Part shown: piece by piece, positions 52,093 through 60,972 of the stretch
How the letters are laid out: each line of letters begins with the position of its first letter
Position numbering within the stretch: the first letter of the stretch is position 1
From: Cupriavidus agavae
Lineage (GTDB): Bacteria > Pseudomonadota > Gammaproteobacteria > Burkholderiales > Burkholderiaceae
NCBI RefSeq assembly: GCF_004217045.1
Contig: NZ_SGXM01000001.1
Span: 1,302,001-1,366,000, forward strand
Reading direction: 5' to 3'
Length of the DNA stretch: 64,000 nt
Program-made: the position numbers and the translations under genes
Notes under the pieces: generated by a model
Database searches by the model: none
Told to the model about the DNA's origin: nothing
What the model saw: the letters and a program-made list of their open reading frames with translations, nothing else

Positions 52093-53103
52093 ATGTCCGC
52101 CACTGAATTTCCGTCTCTCGCCGACAGCTTTGCCGCCCTGCCCGCCGCCGGCATCCTTGCCGTGCCCGCCGGGCTGGGCCTGATCCGCGTGGCCGGCGAC
52201 GACGCCGCCACCTTCCTGCACAGCCAGCTGACCAACGCCGTGGACGACCTGCCGGCCGATACGGCCCGGCTGGCCGGCTATTGCTCGCCCAAGGGCCGGC
52301 TGATGGCCAGCTTCCTGACCTGGCGCGATGCCGAAGGCGTCGTGCTGCAACTGTCGGCCGATATCCAGCCGCCGATCCAGAAGCGCCTGTCCATGTTCGT
52401 GCTGCGCGCCAAGGCGAAGCTGTCGGACCTGACCGCCACGCACCGCGTGCTGGGCGTGGCCGGTGCCGGCGCCGAGGCCGCGCTGCGCCAGGCCGGGCTG
52501 CCCGCGCCGCAGGGCCCGCTGGCCGTGGCCCATGCCGGCGGGGTGACCGTGATCCGCCTGGCCGACGCCGAGGGCGAGCCGCGCTGGCAGATCGTGGCCG
52601 AGGCGGGCCGCGCCGACGCGTTGCAGCAGGCGCTGGGCGCCACGCTGGCCGCCGCCGCACCGGCATTCTGGGATTGGCTGGAGGTGACGTCAGGCATTCC
52701 ACGCATCGCGCAGGCCACGCAGGAACAGTTCGTGCCGCAGATGATCAACTTCGAGCTGATCGGTGGGGTGAATTTCCGGAAAGGCTGCTATCCGGGCCAG
52801 GAAGTGGTGGCGCGCAGCCAGTATCGCGGCACGCTCAAGCGGCGCATGTGGCGGGTGGGCGGCGAAGGTGCCGTGCCGGCCGCCGCGAGCGAGATCTTCC
52901 GCCCCGAAGATCCGCAGCAGCCCTGCGGCATGATCGTCAACGCCGCGCCGTCGCCGCTGGGCGGCTGGGACGGCCTGGCCGAACTCAAGATCGACGCGGC
53001 CGCCGGTGCGCTGCACCTGGGCGCCGCCGATGGGGCGCCGCTGGCCACGCGTGCGTTGCCGTACGAAGTGCCGCTGCCGAACGAGGCGGAATCGGCGAGT
53101 TGA
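52093..53103 (+). CDS. ygfZ: YgfZ/CAF17-type folate-binding Fe-S assembly protein
   Basis: 336 residues. GcvT-like fold; the signature KGCYPGQEVVAR (about 233-244) is intact including the cysteine. Helps maturation or repair of certain iron-sulfur enzymes such as MiaB, using folate. N-terminal LIRVAGDDAATFLHSQLTNAVDDL is typical. Divergent from mltG; followed by the DUF4936 gene. Confidence 0.92.
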   Translation: MSATEFPSLADSFAALPAAGILAVPAGLGLIRVAGDDAATFLHSQLTNAVDDLPADTARLAGYCSPKGRLMASFLTWRDAEGVVLQLSADIQPPIQKRLSMFVLRAKAKLSDLTATHRVLGVAGAGAEAALRQAGLPAPQGPLAVAHAGGVTVIRLADAEGEPRWQIVAEAGRADALQQALGATLAAAAPAFWDWLEVTSGIPRIAQATQEQFVPQMINFELIGGVNFRKGCYPGQEVVARSQYRGTLKRRMWRVGGEGAVPAAASEIFRPEDPQQPCGMIVNAAPSPLGGWDGLAELKIDAAAGALHLGAADGAPLATRALPYEVPLPNEAESAS

Positions 53104-53122
53104 AACACCGGGGAACCCGCAC

Positions 53123-53413
53123 ATGAGCGATCATCTCTACGTCTACTTCAAGGTGCCCGACGACCGCGCCGCCGAGGCGCTGCCGCACTGGCACCGCTGG
53201 ATGGAAACGGTCGCCGAGGCGACCGGGATTGGTGGTACGCTCATGCGCAGGCCGGAGCCCCGCGACGGGTTGCAGACGTGGATGGAGTCGTACGCCGACG
53301 TGCCGCCCGCGTTCGATGCCACGCTCGACGGGCTATGGCGCCAGAGCGGTCTGGCGCCATGGATCAGCGGCGCGCGGATGAGCGAGAGGTTCGTCGACCT
53401 CGACGTGCTGTAA
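53123..53413 (+). CDS. DUF4936-family protein
   Basis: 96 residues, beginning MSDHLYVYFKVPDD and containing GIGGTLMRRPEPRDGLQTWMESY. Matches a small betaproteobacterial family of unknown function found next to ygfZ. A ferredoxin-like alpha-beta fold is suggested by strand/helix alternation. 19 bases after ygfZ, so co-transcribed. Confidence 0.8.
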   Translation: MSDHLYVYFKVPDDRAAEALPHWHRWMETVAEATGIGGTLMRRPEPRDGLQTWMESYADVPPAFDATLDGLWRQSGLAPWISGARMSERFVDLDVL

Positions 53414-53430
53414 ACGTGGCCGAAGCCGTC

Positions 53431-53457
53431 AAAGTAGCGAAAGTAGCAAAGGAAGCG
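53431..53457. repeat. 9-bp spacer repeat before the NRDE gene
   Basis: AAAGTAGCG, AAAGTAGCA, AAGGAAGCG: three 9-base units in the 46-base spacer. The last unit supplies the AAGGAAG ribosome-binding site for the next gene. Confidence 0.5.
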
Positions 53458-53459
53458 AC

Positions 53460-54317
53460 ATGTGCCTGATTCTGGTGGCCTGGCAATCGCACCCGGACTA
53501 TGCCCTGGTGGTGGCTGGCAACCGTGACGAGTTCTACGCCCGCCCGGCGGCGGCCGCGCACTGGTGGCAGGATGCCTCCGAGGTGCTGGCTGGCCGCGAC
53601 CTGGCCGAGGTGATCGGCGACGCCGGCACCTGGATGGGCGTGGCCAACGCGGCGGCGTCCGAATGGCCGGGCGACTCGCGCGCGCGCTTTGCCGCGCTGA
53701 CCAATTACCGCGCCCCCTCCGAAAAACGCACCGACGCGCGCTCGCGCGGTGAACTGGTGGCCAACTTCCTGCGCGGCGAGCAGACACCCGACGAATACCT
53801 GCACCGGCTGGCCGGTGCGTCGAATGCCTACAACGGCTTCAACCTGCTGGCCAGCGACCTGCACGACCTCTGGTGGTACAGCAACCGCTCGAAGTCGCGC
53901 CAGCCGCAGAAGCTCAAGCCGGGCCTCTACGGCCTGTCCAACGCGCTGCTCGACACGCCGTGGACCAAGGTCCGCAGCCGCGTGGGCGCGTTGTGCGAGG
54001 TGCTGGCCGCCGACCGGGGCCAGTTCGGGTCGAGCGCCGACCCCTACCTGCAGATGCTGGCCGACGAGAAGCAGGCCCCCGACTGGGAACTGCCGAACAC
54101 CGGCGTGGCGCCCGAATGGGAAAAGCTGCTGTCGTCGGCCTTCATCCGCTCACCGCACTACGGCACGCGCGCCAGCACGGTGCTGCGCGTCCGGCATGAC
54201 GGGCGGTTCGATTATGTCGAACGCAGTTTCGATGCGGATGGGAAGACGGGAGAAGTGTCGTACGAAGGGCAGTTGAATGTGACACGCGATACGCGGACAG
54301 TGCCGGCGCCGCGTTAA
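53460..54317 (+). CDS. NRDE-family (TANGO2-like) protein
   Basis: 285 residues. Starts with the family motif MCLILVAWQSHPDYALVVAGNRDEFYARP, in which Cys2 is invariant and the NRDE box gives the family its name. Later LAGRDLAEVIGDAGTWMGV and YRAPSEKRTDARSRGELV fit. Proteins of this family have an Ntn-hydrolase-like fold; eukaryotic TANGO2 is linked to haem or lipid handling, bacterial role is unclear. Confidence 0.88.
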   Translation: MCLILVAWQSHPDYALVVAGNRDEFYARPAAAAHWWQDASEVLAGRDLAEVIGDAGTWMGVANAAASEWPGDSRARFAALTNYRAPSEKRTDARSRGELVANFLRGEQTPDEYLHRLAGASNAYNGFNLLASDLHDLWWYSNRSKSRQPQKLKPGLYGLSNALLDTPWTKVRSRVGALCEVLAADRGQFGSSADPYLQMLADEKQAPDWELPNTGVAPEWEKLLSSAFIRSPHYGTRASTVLRVRHDGRFDYVERSFDADGKTGEVSYEGQLNVTRDTRTVPAPR

Positions 54318-54344
54318 GCGCCCGTCTTCCCTTTTGGTTTTACC

Positions 54345-54371
54345 CCCCTCTCCCGCCGCGCGGGAGAGGGG
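54345..54371. repeat. Palindromic intergenic repeat, copy 4
   Basis: CCCCTCTCCCGC (54345-54356), loop CGC, GCGGGAGAGGGG (54360-54371), perfect. Between convergent NRDE and GNAT genes. Confidence 0.72.
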
Positions 54372-54399
54372 AGCGCATAACAAGGCGTGTCGCGCTACA

Positions 54400-54834
54400 T
54401 CAAACCCGCTTGCGCATTTCCACATGCGGAATGCCGGCTTCTTCGAATTCCCCGCCCACCTGTTCGAATCCCACGCGCGCATAGAATGCCGCCGCGTGCG
54501 TCTGGGCGTTCAGGATCAGCTCGCTGTAGCCTAGCTCGGCGGCCTTGGCCATCAGCGCATCGAGTACCCGGGCGCCCATGCCCGTGCCGCGCGCCACCTT
54601 GAGCACCGCCATCCGGCCGATATGCCCATCGGGCAGCAGCCGGCCCGTGGCCACGGGGGTGCCATCCTCGCCAAACGCCAGCGCGTGCCAGCTCGGCGCG
54701 TCCATCTCATCCCACTCCAGTTCCACCGGTACGCCCTGCTCCTCGACAAAGACGCTGTAGCGGATGGCGCGGGCGCGCTCGCGGGCTTCGTCCCATTGGC
54801 AGACCAGGACGGGGGCGGTGGATGATGCGGACAT
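54400..54834 (-). CDS. GNAT acetyltransferase
   Basis: 144 residues. The pattern AIRYSVFVEEQGVPVELEWDEMD near the N terminus and VARGTGMGARVLDALM plus QTHAAAFYARVGFEQVGGEFEEAGIPHVEM mark the subgroup that includes ElaA-like and acyl-homoserine-lactone-synthase-like GNATs. Acetyl acceptor unknown. Monocistronic, divergent from the gntR operon. Confidence 0.85.
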   Translation of the reverse strand: MSASSTAPVLVCQWDEARERARAIRYSVFVEEQGVPVELEWDEMDAPSWHALAFGEDGTPVATGRLLPDGHIGRMAVLKVARGTGMGARVLDALMAKAAELGYSELILNAQTHAAAFYARVGFEQVGGEFEEAGIPHVEMRKRV

Positions 54835-54981
54835 GGTGTCTTTCTGAGTAAGGTCTGGAGAGAGGCGCAATGATACGCCCGCCGTATCCGCCCTGCATGC
54901 CAAAGCAGTGCGATTATCGGCCAGTCTTCGCACCATCCTAGGGATTACCCCGCCTGCCACAGACAGATGAAATTTGTATGA

Positions 54982-54996
54982 TGACCTGACTACCTG
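54982..54996 (+). promoter_or_regulatory. Direct repeat ACCTGAC x2 before gntR
   Basis: ACCTGAC at 54982-54988 and 54990-54996, 13 bases before the regulator start and just after TTTGTATGAT. It may be part of the operator for autoregulation by the GntR protein. No family consensus is matched exactly. Confidence 0.28.
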
Positions 54997-55009
54997 ACGA
55001 CGTAATCGT

Positions 55010-55747
55010 ATGTTCCAGAAGATTCCGGCTCGCGCGCTGACCGACAGCGTGGCCGAGCAACTGCTCGACAAGATCCAGGGCGGCACCTTCGCGCGCGGCG
55101 CCAAGCTGCCCACCGAGGCTGTGCTGTCCGAGGAATTCGGCGTCAGCCGCACCGTGATCCGCGAGGCGATTGCCCGACTCAAGTACGAGGGGCTGGTGGA
55201 ATCTCGCCAAGGAAGCGGCGTATTCGTCACTGACCAGGCGGGCATCCGGCCGCTGCGGATCGACTACACCGATGTCGGCACGCTGGAATCGGTGCTCCAG
55301 ATCGTGGAACTGCGCCGCTCGATCGAAGCCGAGGTGGCCGCCCAGGCGGCGCGCCGGCGCAGCGACGCGGCGATGGCGGTGATCGACGCCGCGCTGACCC
55401 GCCTCGACACCGAAGTGGCCGCGGGCGGCGACGGCGTGGAGGCCGACGTGGCGTTTCACCGCGCCATTGCCGAGGCCACCGGCAACCCCTACTTCCTGAA
55501 GACGCTGGCCTTCCTGAGCCAGTACCTCGAAACCGCCACGCGCGTCACGCGGACCAACGAGGCGCGCCGCGCCGATTTCTCGCGGCAGGTGCGCGAGGAA
55601 CACCAGGCCATCGTGGCCGCCATCCGCGCGGGCGACCCCGATGCCGCGCGCAACGCGGCCCAGAACCACATGTACAACGCGGCGCGGCGTCTCTCCCAGC
55701 TTGGCGAGGACGACGCCAGCGACCTGCCCGCCGGGCCGTCGCACTAG
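55010..55747 (+). CDS. FadR/GntR regulator of the threonate/erythronate operon
   Basis: 245 residues. GntR winged helix (about 8-75: LTDSVAEQLLDKIQGG, LPTEAVLSEEFGVSRTVIREAIARLK, VESRQGSGVFV) and an all-helical FCD effector domain (about 95-225) with metal/acid-binding residues D, H, H in EADVAFHRAIAEATGN and QNHMYNAA. FCD regulators bind small organic acids. It lies 33 bases upstream of ltnD in the same direction, so effector is probably a tetronate or pathway intermediate. Confidence 0.88.
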   Translation: MFQKIPARALTDSVAEQLLDKIQGGTFARGAKLPTEAVLSEEFGVSRTVIREAIARLKYEGLVESRQGSGVFVTDQAGIRPLRIDYTDVGTLESVLQIVELRRSIEAEVAAQAARRRSDAAMAVIDAALTRLDTEVAAGGDGVEADVAFHRAIAEATGNPYFLKTLAFLSQYLETATRVTRTNEARRADFSRQVREEHQAIVAAIRAGDPDAARNAAQNHMYNAARRLSQLGEDDASDLPAGPSH

Positions 55748-55780
55748 TCCGCCATCCACACCTGAATTAGGAGAATTACG

Positions 55781-56674
55781 ATGTCCAGAAACATTGGCGT
55801 CATCGGCCTGGGCGCGATGGGCAATGGCGTGGCGCAGTCGCTGCTGCGCGCCGGCTTCAAGGTCCACGCCTGCGACCTGCGTCCCGAAGTGCTGCAACGC
55901 TTTGCCGATGCCGGCGGCGTGCCGTGCGCCAACCCGGCCGAACTGGGCGGGCGCTGCGATGTGGTCATCACGCTCGTGGTCAACGCCGCGCAGACCGAGG
56001 CGGTGCTGTTCGGCGAGAACGGCGCGGCCCCGGCGATGGCGGCGGGCAAGCTCGTGATGGCCTGCGCCACGGTGCCGCCGGGCTTCGCCGCGGCACTGGG
56101 CCAGCGGCTGGCCGAACAGGGCCTGCAGATGCTCGACGCCCCGGTTTCCGGTGGCGCCGCCCGGGCCGCCAGTGGCGAAATGACGATGATGACGTCCGGT
56201 CCGGCTGCCGCCTACGCGCTGGCCGAAGACGTGCTGGCGGCCATCGCCGGCAAGGTCTACCGGCTGGGCGAGGCCCATGGGGCGGGGTCCAAGGTCAAGA
56301 TCATCAACCAGTTGCTGGCCGGCGTGCATATCGCCGCCGCCGCCGAAGCCATGGCGCTGGGGCTGCGCGAAGGGGTGGACCCGGACGCGCTCTACGACGT
56401 CATCACGCACAGCGCGGGCAACTCGTGGATGTTCGAGAACCGCGTGCCGCATATCCTGGCGGGCGACTACACCCCGCTGTCGGCCGTCGACATCTTCGTC
56501 AAGGACCTGGGCATGGTGCTCGACACCGCGCGCACCAGCAAATTCCCGCTGCCGCTGTCGGCCGCCGCGCACCAGATGTTCATGATGGCGTCCACGGCCG
56601 GCCATGGCGGCGAGGACGACTCCGCCGTGATCAAGATCTTCCCGGGCATCGAACTGCCCAGGGCGAAGGAGTAA
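55781..56674 (+). CDS. ltnD: L-threonate dehydrogenase
   Basis: 297 residues, beta-hydroxyacid dehydrogenase family. NAD-binding GLGAMGNGVAQSL at 9-21, substrate motif DAPVSGGAARAASGEMTMM, catalytic lysine in GAGSKVKIINQLLAGVH. In the known pathway LtnD oxidises L-threonate at C2 to 2-oxo-tetronate. Strong GGAG site before the ATG. First enzyme of the operon. Confidence 0.9.
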   Translation: MSRNIGVIGLGAMGNGVAQSLLRAGFKVHACDLRPEVLQRFADAGGVPCANPAELGGRCDVVITLVVNAAQTEAVLFGENGAAPAMAAGKLVMACATVPPGFAAALGQRLAEQGLQMLDAPVSGGAARAASGEMTMMTSGPAAAYALAEDVLAAIAGKVYRLGEAHGAGSKVKIINQLLAGVHIAAAAEAMALGLREGVDPDALYDVITHSAGNSWMFENRVPHILAGDYTPLSAVDIFVKDLGMVLDTARTSKFPLPLSAAAHQMFMMASTAGHGGEDDSAVIKIFPGIELPRAKE

Positions 56675-56677
56675 GCG

Positions 56678-57949
56678 ATGAGCAACCGTCCCCTGCTCGG
56701 CTGCATCGCCGACGACTTCACGGGCGCCACCGACCTGGCCAACACGCTGGTGCGCAATGGCATGCGCACGGTGCAGACGATCGGCGTGCCGGTGGGCACC
56801 GTCGAGGCCGATGCCGTGGTGGTGGCGCTGAAATCGCGCACGATCCCGGCCGACGACGCCGTCGCCCAGTCTCTGGCCGCGCTCGAATGGCTGCGCGCCC
56901 AGGGCTGCCGCCAGTTCGTCTTCAAGTACTGCTCCACCTTCGATTCGACCGACGCCGGCAATATCGGTCCCGTGGCCGAGGCGCTGCTGGCCGCGCTGGG
57001 CAGCGATTTCTCCATTGCCTGCCCCGCCTTCCCCGAGAACGGCCGCACCATCTTCCGCGGCCATCTGTTCGTGGGCGATGCGCTGCTGAGCGAATCGGGC
57101 ATGGAACACCATCCGCTGACGCCGATGACCGATGCCAACCTCGTGCGCGTGCTGCAGCGCCAGAGCCAGGCCAGGGTGGGCCTGCTGCGCCATGACACCG
57201 TGGCGAAAGGCCCGGACGCCGTGCGCGCCCGTATCGACGCCCTGCGCGCCGAAGGCGTGAAGCTGGCGATTGCCGACGCGGTATCCGATGCCGATCTGTT
57301 CGCGCTCGGCGCAGGCTGCGCCGCGCTGCCGCTGATCACGGGCGGCTCGGGCATTGCACTGGGCTTGCCGGAGAACTTCCGTCGCGCCGGGCTGCTTCCC
57401 GCACGCGACGATGCCGCCGAGGTGCCGGCGGTGAACGGCCCCGGCGTGGTGCTGGCCGGCAGCGCGTCGCGCGCGACAAACGGCCAGGTGGCGTACTGGA
57501 TCGCCCAGGGCCGCCCTGCCCTGCGCGTCGATCCGCTGCGGCTGGCGCGCGGCGAGGCCGTGGCCGGCGAGGCGCTGGCTTTTGCCGAATCCCATGCCGA
57601 GCCGGTGCTGATCTACGCCACCGCGCAACCCGAGGACGTCAAGGCCGTGCAGGCCGAACTGGGCGTGGCGCGGGCCGGCGAACTGGTGGAACACGCGCTG
57701 GCGTCGGTGGCGGCGGGCCTGCAGGCACGCGGCACGCGGCGCTTCGTGGTGGCCGGCGGCGAGACGTCGGGCGCGGTGGTGCAGGCGCTGGGCTTGCAGT
57801 CGCTGCGCATCGGCCGCCAGATCGCGCCGGGCGTGCCGGCCACGGTCACGCTGGGCGACCGCCCGCTGGCGCTGGCGCTGAAATCGGGCAATTTCGGCGG
57901 CGAGAACTTCTTTGACGAGGCGCTGCAGGCGCTGGGAGCGGCACGATGA
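56678..57949 (+). CDS. otnK: 3-oxo-tetronate kinase (DUF1537)
   Basis: 423 residues of the four-carbon acid sugar kinase family. N-terminal ADDFTGATDLANTLVRNGM binds sugar acid; the C-terminal nucleotide-binding part has AGSASRATNGQV and FVVAGGETSGAVVQAL. Makes 3-oxo-tetronate 4-phosphate. Three bases after ltnD; its stop overlaps the aldolase start as ATGA. Confidence 0.92.
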   Translation: MSNRPLLGCIADDFTGATDLANTLVRNGMRTVQTIGVPVGTVEADAVVVALKSRTIPADDAVAQSLAALEWLRAQGCRQFVFKYCSTFDSTDAGNIGPVAEALLAALGSDFSIACPAFPENGRTIFRGHLFVGDALLSESGMEHHPLTPMTDANLVRVLQRQSQARVGLLRHDTVAKGPDAVRARIDALRAEGVKLAIADAVSDADLFALGAGCAALPLITGGSGIALGLPENFRRAGLLPARDDAAEVPAVNGPGVVLAGSASRATNGQVAYWIAQGRPALRVDPLRLARGEAVAGEALAFAESHAEPVLIYATAQPEDVKAVQAELGVARAGELVEHALASVAAGLQARGTRRFVVAGGETSGAVVQALGLQSLRIGRQIAPGVPATVTLGDRPLALALKSGNFGGENFFDEALQALGAAR

Positions 57950-58584
57950 GCCAGGAAAGCGCACTGCGAGAGGAAATCTGCCGCGTCGGCGCCAGCCTGC
58001 ACCAGCGCGGCTACACGGTGGGTAGCGCCGGCAACATCAGCGCGCGGCTCGACGACGGCTGGCTGATCACGCCGACCGACGCCTGCCTCGGGACGCTGGA
58101 CCCGGCCCGGGTGGCCAAGGTGGGCACGGACGGCAACTGGGTGTCCGGCGACAAGCCATCGAAGACGCTGACGCTGCACCGCTGTGTCTACGACAACAAC
58201 CCCGAGGCCCACGGCGTGGTCCACACCCACTCCACGAACCTGGTGGCGCTGACACTGGCCGGCGTCTGGCAGCCCGACGACGTGCTGCCGCCGATCACGC
58301 CCTACTACGTGATGAAGGTGGGCCACATCCCGCTGATCCCCTACCACCGCCCCGGCGACCCGGCCGTGGCCGCCCGCGTGGCGGAACTGGCCCGCGAGGT
58401 GCGCGGCGTGCTGCTGGCGCGCCTGGGCCCGGTGGTCTGGGAAGGCAGCGTGTCGCGCGCCGCGTATGCGCTGGAGGAGCTGGAGGAAACCGCCAGGCTC
58501 TGGATGATGCTGCGCGACAAGCCGGCCCCGCTCGACGAGCAGGCGCTGGCGGAGCTGCGGGATACGTTTGGGGCGAGGTGGTGA
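57946..58584 (+). CDS. otnC: 3-oxo-tetronate 4-phosphate decarboxylase (class II aldolase fold)
   Basis: 212 residues. Zinc ligands in VVHTHSTNLVAL, and GSAGNISARLDDGWLITPT is the substrate loop. Decarboxylates 3-oxo-tetronate 4-phosphate to dihydroxyacetone phosphate, linking the route to glycolysis. Overlap with otnK shows coupling. Two copies of the palindromic repeat follow before the transporter. Confidence 0.91.
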   Translation: MSQESALREEICRVGASLHQRGYTVGSAGNISARLDDGWLITPTDACLGTLDPARVAKVGTDGNWVSGDKPSKTLTLHRCVYDNNPEAHGVVHTHSTNLVALTLAGVWQPDDVLPPITPYYVMKVGHIPLIPYHRPGDPAVAARVAELAREVRGVLLARLGPVVWEGSVSRAAYALEELEETARLWMMLRDKPAPLDEQALAELRDTFGARW

Positions 58585-58609
58585 GTGTGAAGTACCGCGC
58601 CTAGTTTTG

Positions 58610-58639
58610 CTCCCCTCTCCCGTTCTGGCGGGAGAGGGG
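58610..58639. repeat. Palindromic intergenic repeat, copy 5a
   Basis: CCCCTCTCCCG (58612-58622), loop of six, CGGGAGAGGGG (58629-58639), with CT before it and TTGGGGGAGAGGG after. First half of an inverted pair with copy 5b, inside the tetronate operon between otnC and the transporter. Confidence 0.7.
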
Positions 58640-58704
58640 TTGGGGGAGAGGGCAAGCGCCCGGTCCGGCGACATCGAATAACAACGCCCCGGCCGTCTCC
58701 CCAA

Positions 58705-58729
58705 CCCTCTCCCGCCTTGCGGGAGAGGG
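58705..58729. repeat. Palindromic intergenic repeat, copy 5b (inverted relative to 5a)
   Basis: CCCTCTCCCGC (58705-58715), loop CTT, GCGGGAGAGGG (58719-58729). The flank GTCTCCCCAA before it is the complement of the TTGGGGGAGA flank after copy 5a, so 5a and 5b are one unit in two orientations, a BIME-like pair about 65 bases apart. Confidence 0.7.
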
Positions 58730-58766
58730 AGAACACCAACCGGTTCAGACCCAAGGAGACCAACCA

Positions 58767-60125
58767 ATGACCGCATCGAACCCCGCGGCGGGGACCGCCG
58801 CATCCGACGCCCGGCTTGACACCGATCAGGCCGTGGAGAAACGCGCCTATACCAAGGTGTTCTGGCGCATCATGCCGTTCCTGATGCTCTGCTACGTGAT
58901 CGCCTATCTCGATCGCGTGAACGTGGGCTTTGCCAAGCTGCAGATGGCGCAGGACCTGCAGTTCTCGGAGACCGTGTTCGGCCTGGGCGCCGGGCTGTTC
59001 TTCATCGGCTATTTCCTGTTCGAGGTGCCCAGCAACCTGCTGATGCACCGCATCGGCGCGCGGGTCTGGATTGCGCGGATCATGATCACGTGGGGCATCA
59101 TCTCGGCCGCGTTCGTGTTCGTGCAGACCCCCACGCAGTTCTACGTGATGCGCTTCCTGCTGGGCCTGGCCGAGGCGGGCTTCTACCCGGGCGTGATCCT
59201 GTACCTGACCTACTGGTATCCGTCGCACCGCCGCGCCAGGATGATCGCGCTGTTCATGTCGGGCATTCCGGTGGCCGGCATGTTCGGCAACCCGCTGTCG
59301 GGCTGGATCATGGACGCGTTCCACGGCCACCAGGGGTGGGCCGGCTGGCAGTGGATGTTCTTCATCGAGGCGCTGCCGGCATTCGTGATCGGCATCGTGA
59401 CCGTATTCGTGCTGCGTGACGGCATCGACCGCGCACCCTGGCTCGACAACGACGAGAAGCGCGTACTCAAGCGCAATATCGAGGAAGACGAGCGCGCCGC
59501 CAAGGCGGCCGCCGCTGCCGCCGGCGGGCGTGACATGCACTCGCTGGGCGCCGTGTTCAGCGACCGCCGCGTGTGGTGGATGTGCCTGATCTACTTCTGC
59601 TTCGTGACCGGCCAGTACGCGCTGACGTTCTGGATGCCGACGCTGGTCAAGGCCAGCGGCGTGACCGGCAACCTGAACATCGGCCTGCTGTCGGCCATTC
59701 CGTTCCTGTGCGCCATCGTGGTCATGAACATCCTGGGCCACAGCGCCGACGCACGCCGCGAACGCCGCTGGCATCTGATCGTGCCGGCGCTGATGGGCGC
59801 CACGGGCTTTGCCATCGCGGCCTCGTTCACCCACAATACGACGGTGGCCATTGCGGCGCTGTCGCTGGCCGCCGCCGGTGTGCTGACCTGCGCGCCGCTG
59901 TTCTGGTCGCTGCCCACTGCGTTCCTGAGCGGCATCGCCGCCGCCTCGGGCATCGCCGTGGTCAACTCGGTGGGCAACCTGGCCGGCTTTGTCTCGCCGT
60001 ACATGGTGGGCGCGCTCAAGGACATGACCCAGAGCATGCAGTTGCCGATGTATGTGCTGTCCGCGATCCTGGTCGTGGGCGCACTGCTGGTCTGGCTGAC
60101 GCCGGCGAAGATGGTCAATCGCTGA
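58767..60125 (+). CDS. MFS importer, anion:cation symporter (ACS) family
   Basis: 452 residues, twelve helices. The N-terminal signature [21 protein letters not shown] and the loop [27 protein letters not shown] are typical of ACS-family sugar-acid/tartrate importers. Inside the tetronate operon the natural cargo is L-threonate or D-erythronate. AAGGAG site before the ATG. Confidence 0.9.
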   Translation: MTASNPAAGTAASDARLDTDQAVEKRAYTKVFWRIMPFLMLCYVIAYLDRVNVGFAKLQMAQDLQFSETVFGLGAGLFFIGYFLFEVPSNLLMHRIGARVWIARIMITWGIISAAFVFVQTPTQFYVMRFLLGLAEAGFYPGVILYLTYWYPSHRRARMIALFMSGIPVAGMFGNPLSGWIMDAFHGHQGWAGWQWMFFIEALPAFVIGIVTVFVLRDGIDRAPWLDNDEKRVLKRNIEEDERAAKAAAAAAGGRDMHSLGAVFSDRRVWWMCLIYFCFVTGQYALTFWMPTLVKASGVTGNLNIGLLSAIPFLCAIVVMNILGHSADARRERRWHLIVPALMGATGFAIAASFTHNTTVAIAALSLAAAGVLTCAPLFWSLPTAFLSGIAAASGIAVVNSVGNLAGFVSPYMVGALKDMTQSMQLPMYVLSAILVVGALLVWLTPAKMVNR

Positions 60126-60163
60126 TTGCCGCCGATCCCGATCTTCCGACACAAGGAGCCGAC

Positions 60164-60949
60164 ATGCCCCGCTTTGCCGCGAACCTCTCGATGATGTACA
60201 CGGAGCACGACTTCCTGGACCGCTTCGGCGCCGCCGCGAAGGATGGCTTCCAGGCCGTCGAGTACCTGTTTCCGTACGACCATCCGGCTGCCGAGATCCG
60301 CAAGCGGCTCGACGAGCACGGGCTGACCCAGGCGCTGTTCAACGCCCCGCCGGGCGACTGGGCTGCCGGCGAACGCGGCACCGCCGCCCTGCCGGGCCGC
60401 GAGACCGAGTTCCGCAGCGGCTTTGCCCGGGCGCTGGAATATGCCTCGGTGATCGGCAATGACCGCATCCACGTGATGGCCGGGCTGGTGCCGGCCGACG
60501 CCGACCGCGCCCGCTGCCGCGCGGTGTACCTGGAGAACCTGGCCTACGCCGCCGCCTCGGCCGCCGCGCACGGCGTCACGGTACTGATCGAGCCGATCAA
60601 CACGCGCGACATGCCGGGCTACTTCCTGAACCTGCAGGGGGACGGCCAGGCCATCTGCCAGCAGGTGGGCGCCGCCAACCTGCTGGTGCAGTTCGACTGC
60701 TACCACTGCCAGATCATGGAAGGCGACATCGCGAAGAAGCTCCAGCGCGACTTTGCCGGCATCGGCCATATCCAGATCGCCGGCGTGCCCGAGCGCCACG
60801 AGCCGGACATTGGCGAGCTGAACTACCCCTACCTGTTCGACGTGATCGACCAGCTTGGCTACCAGGGCTGGATCGGCTGCGAGTACCGGCCGCGGGCCGG
60901 CACCTCCGAGGGGCTGGGCTGGCTCAAACCTTACCTGACGCGTCGCTGA
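60164..60949 (+). CDS. otnI: 2-oxo-tetronate isomerase
   Basis: 261 residues, TIM barrel of the hydroxypyruvate-isomerase family. [22 protein letters not shown] at the N terminus, catalytic glutamate in [15 protein letters not shown], metal residues in [13 protein letters not shown], and second glutamate in WIGCEYRP. Converts 2-oxo- to 3-oxo-tetronate ahead of OtnK. AAGGAG site eight bases before the start. Confidence 0.9.
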   Translation: MPRFAANLSMMYTEHDFLDRFGAAAKDGFQAVEYLFPYDHPAAEIRKRLDEHGLTQALFNAPPGDWAAGERGTAALPGRETEFRSGFARALEYASVIGNDRIHVMAGLVPADADRARCRAVYLENLAYAAASAAAHGVTVLIEPINTRDMPGYFLNLQGDGQAICQQVGAANLLVQFDCYHCQIMEGDIAKKLQRDFAGIGHIQIAGVPERHEPDIGELNYPYLFDVIDQLGYQGWIGCEYRPRAGTSEGLGWLKPYLTRR

Positions 60950-60972
60950 CGCATTGACCGACGGACGTTGCA

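Noticed and set aside
54914..54921. A second GCCGATAA (sigma-28 -10 core) on the minus strand before the GNAT gene
   Set aside because: Fifteen bases upstream the sequence is TAGG, not TAAA, so the -35 core is missing.
54938..57964. A 1008-codon open frame on the minus strand opposite gntR, ltnD and otnK
   Set aside because: It is a shadow of well-supported plus-strand genes; composition is non-globular and no family motif appears.
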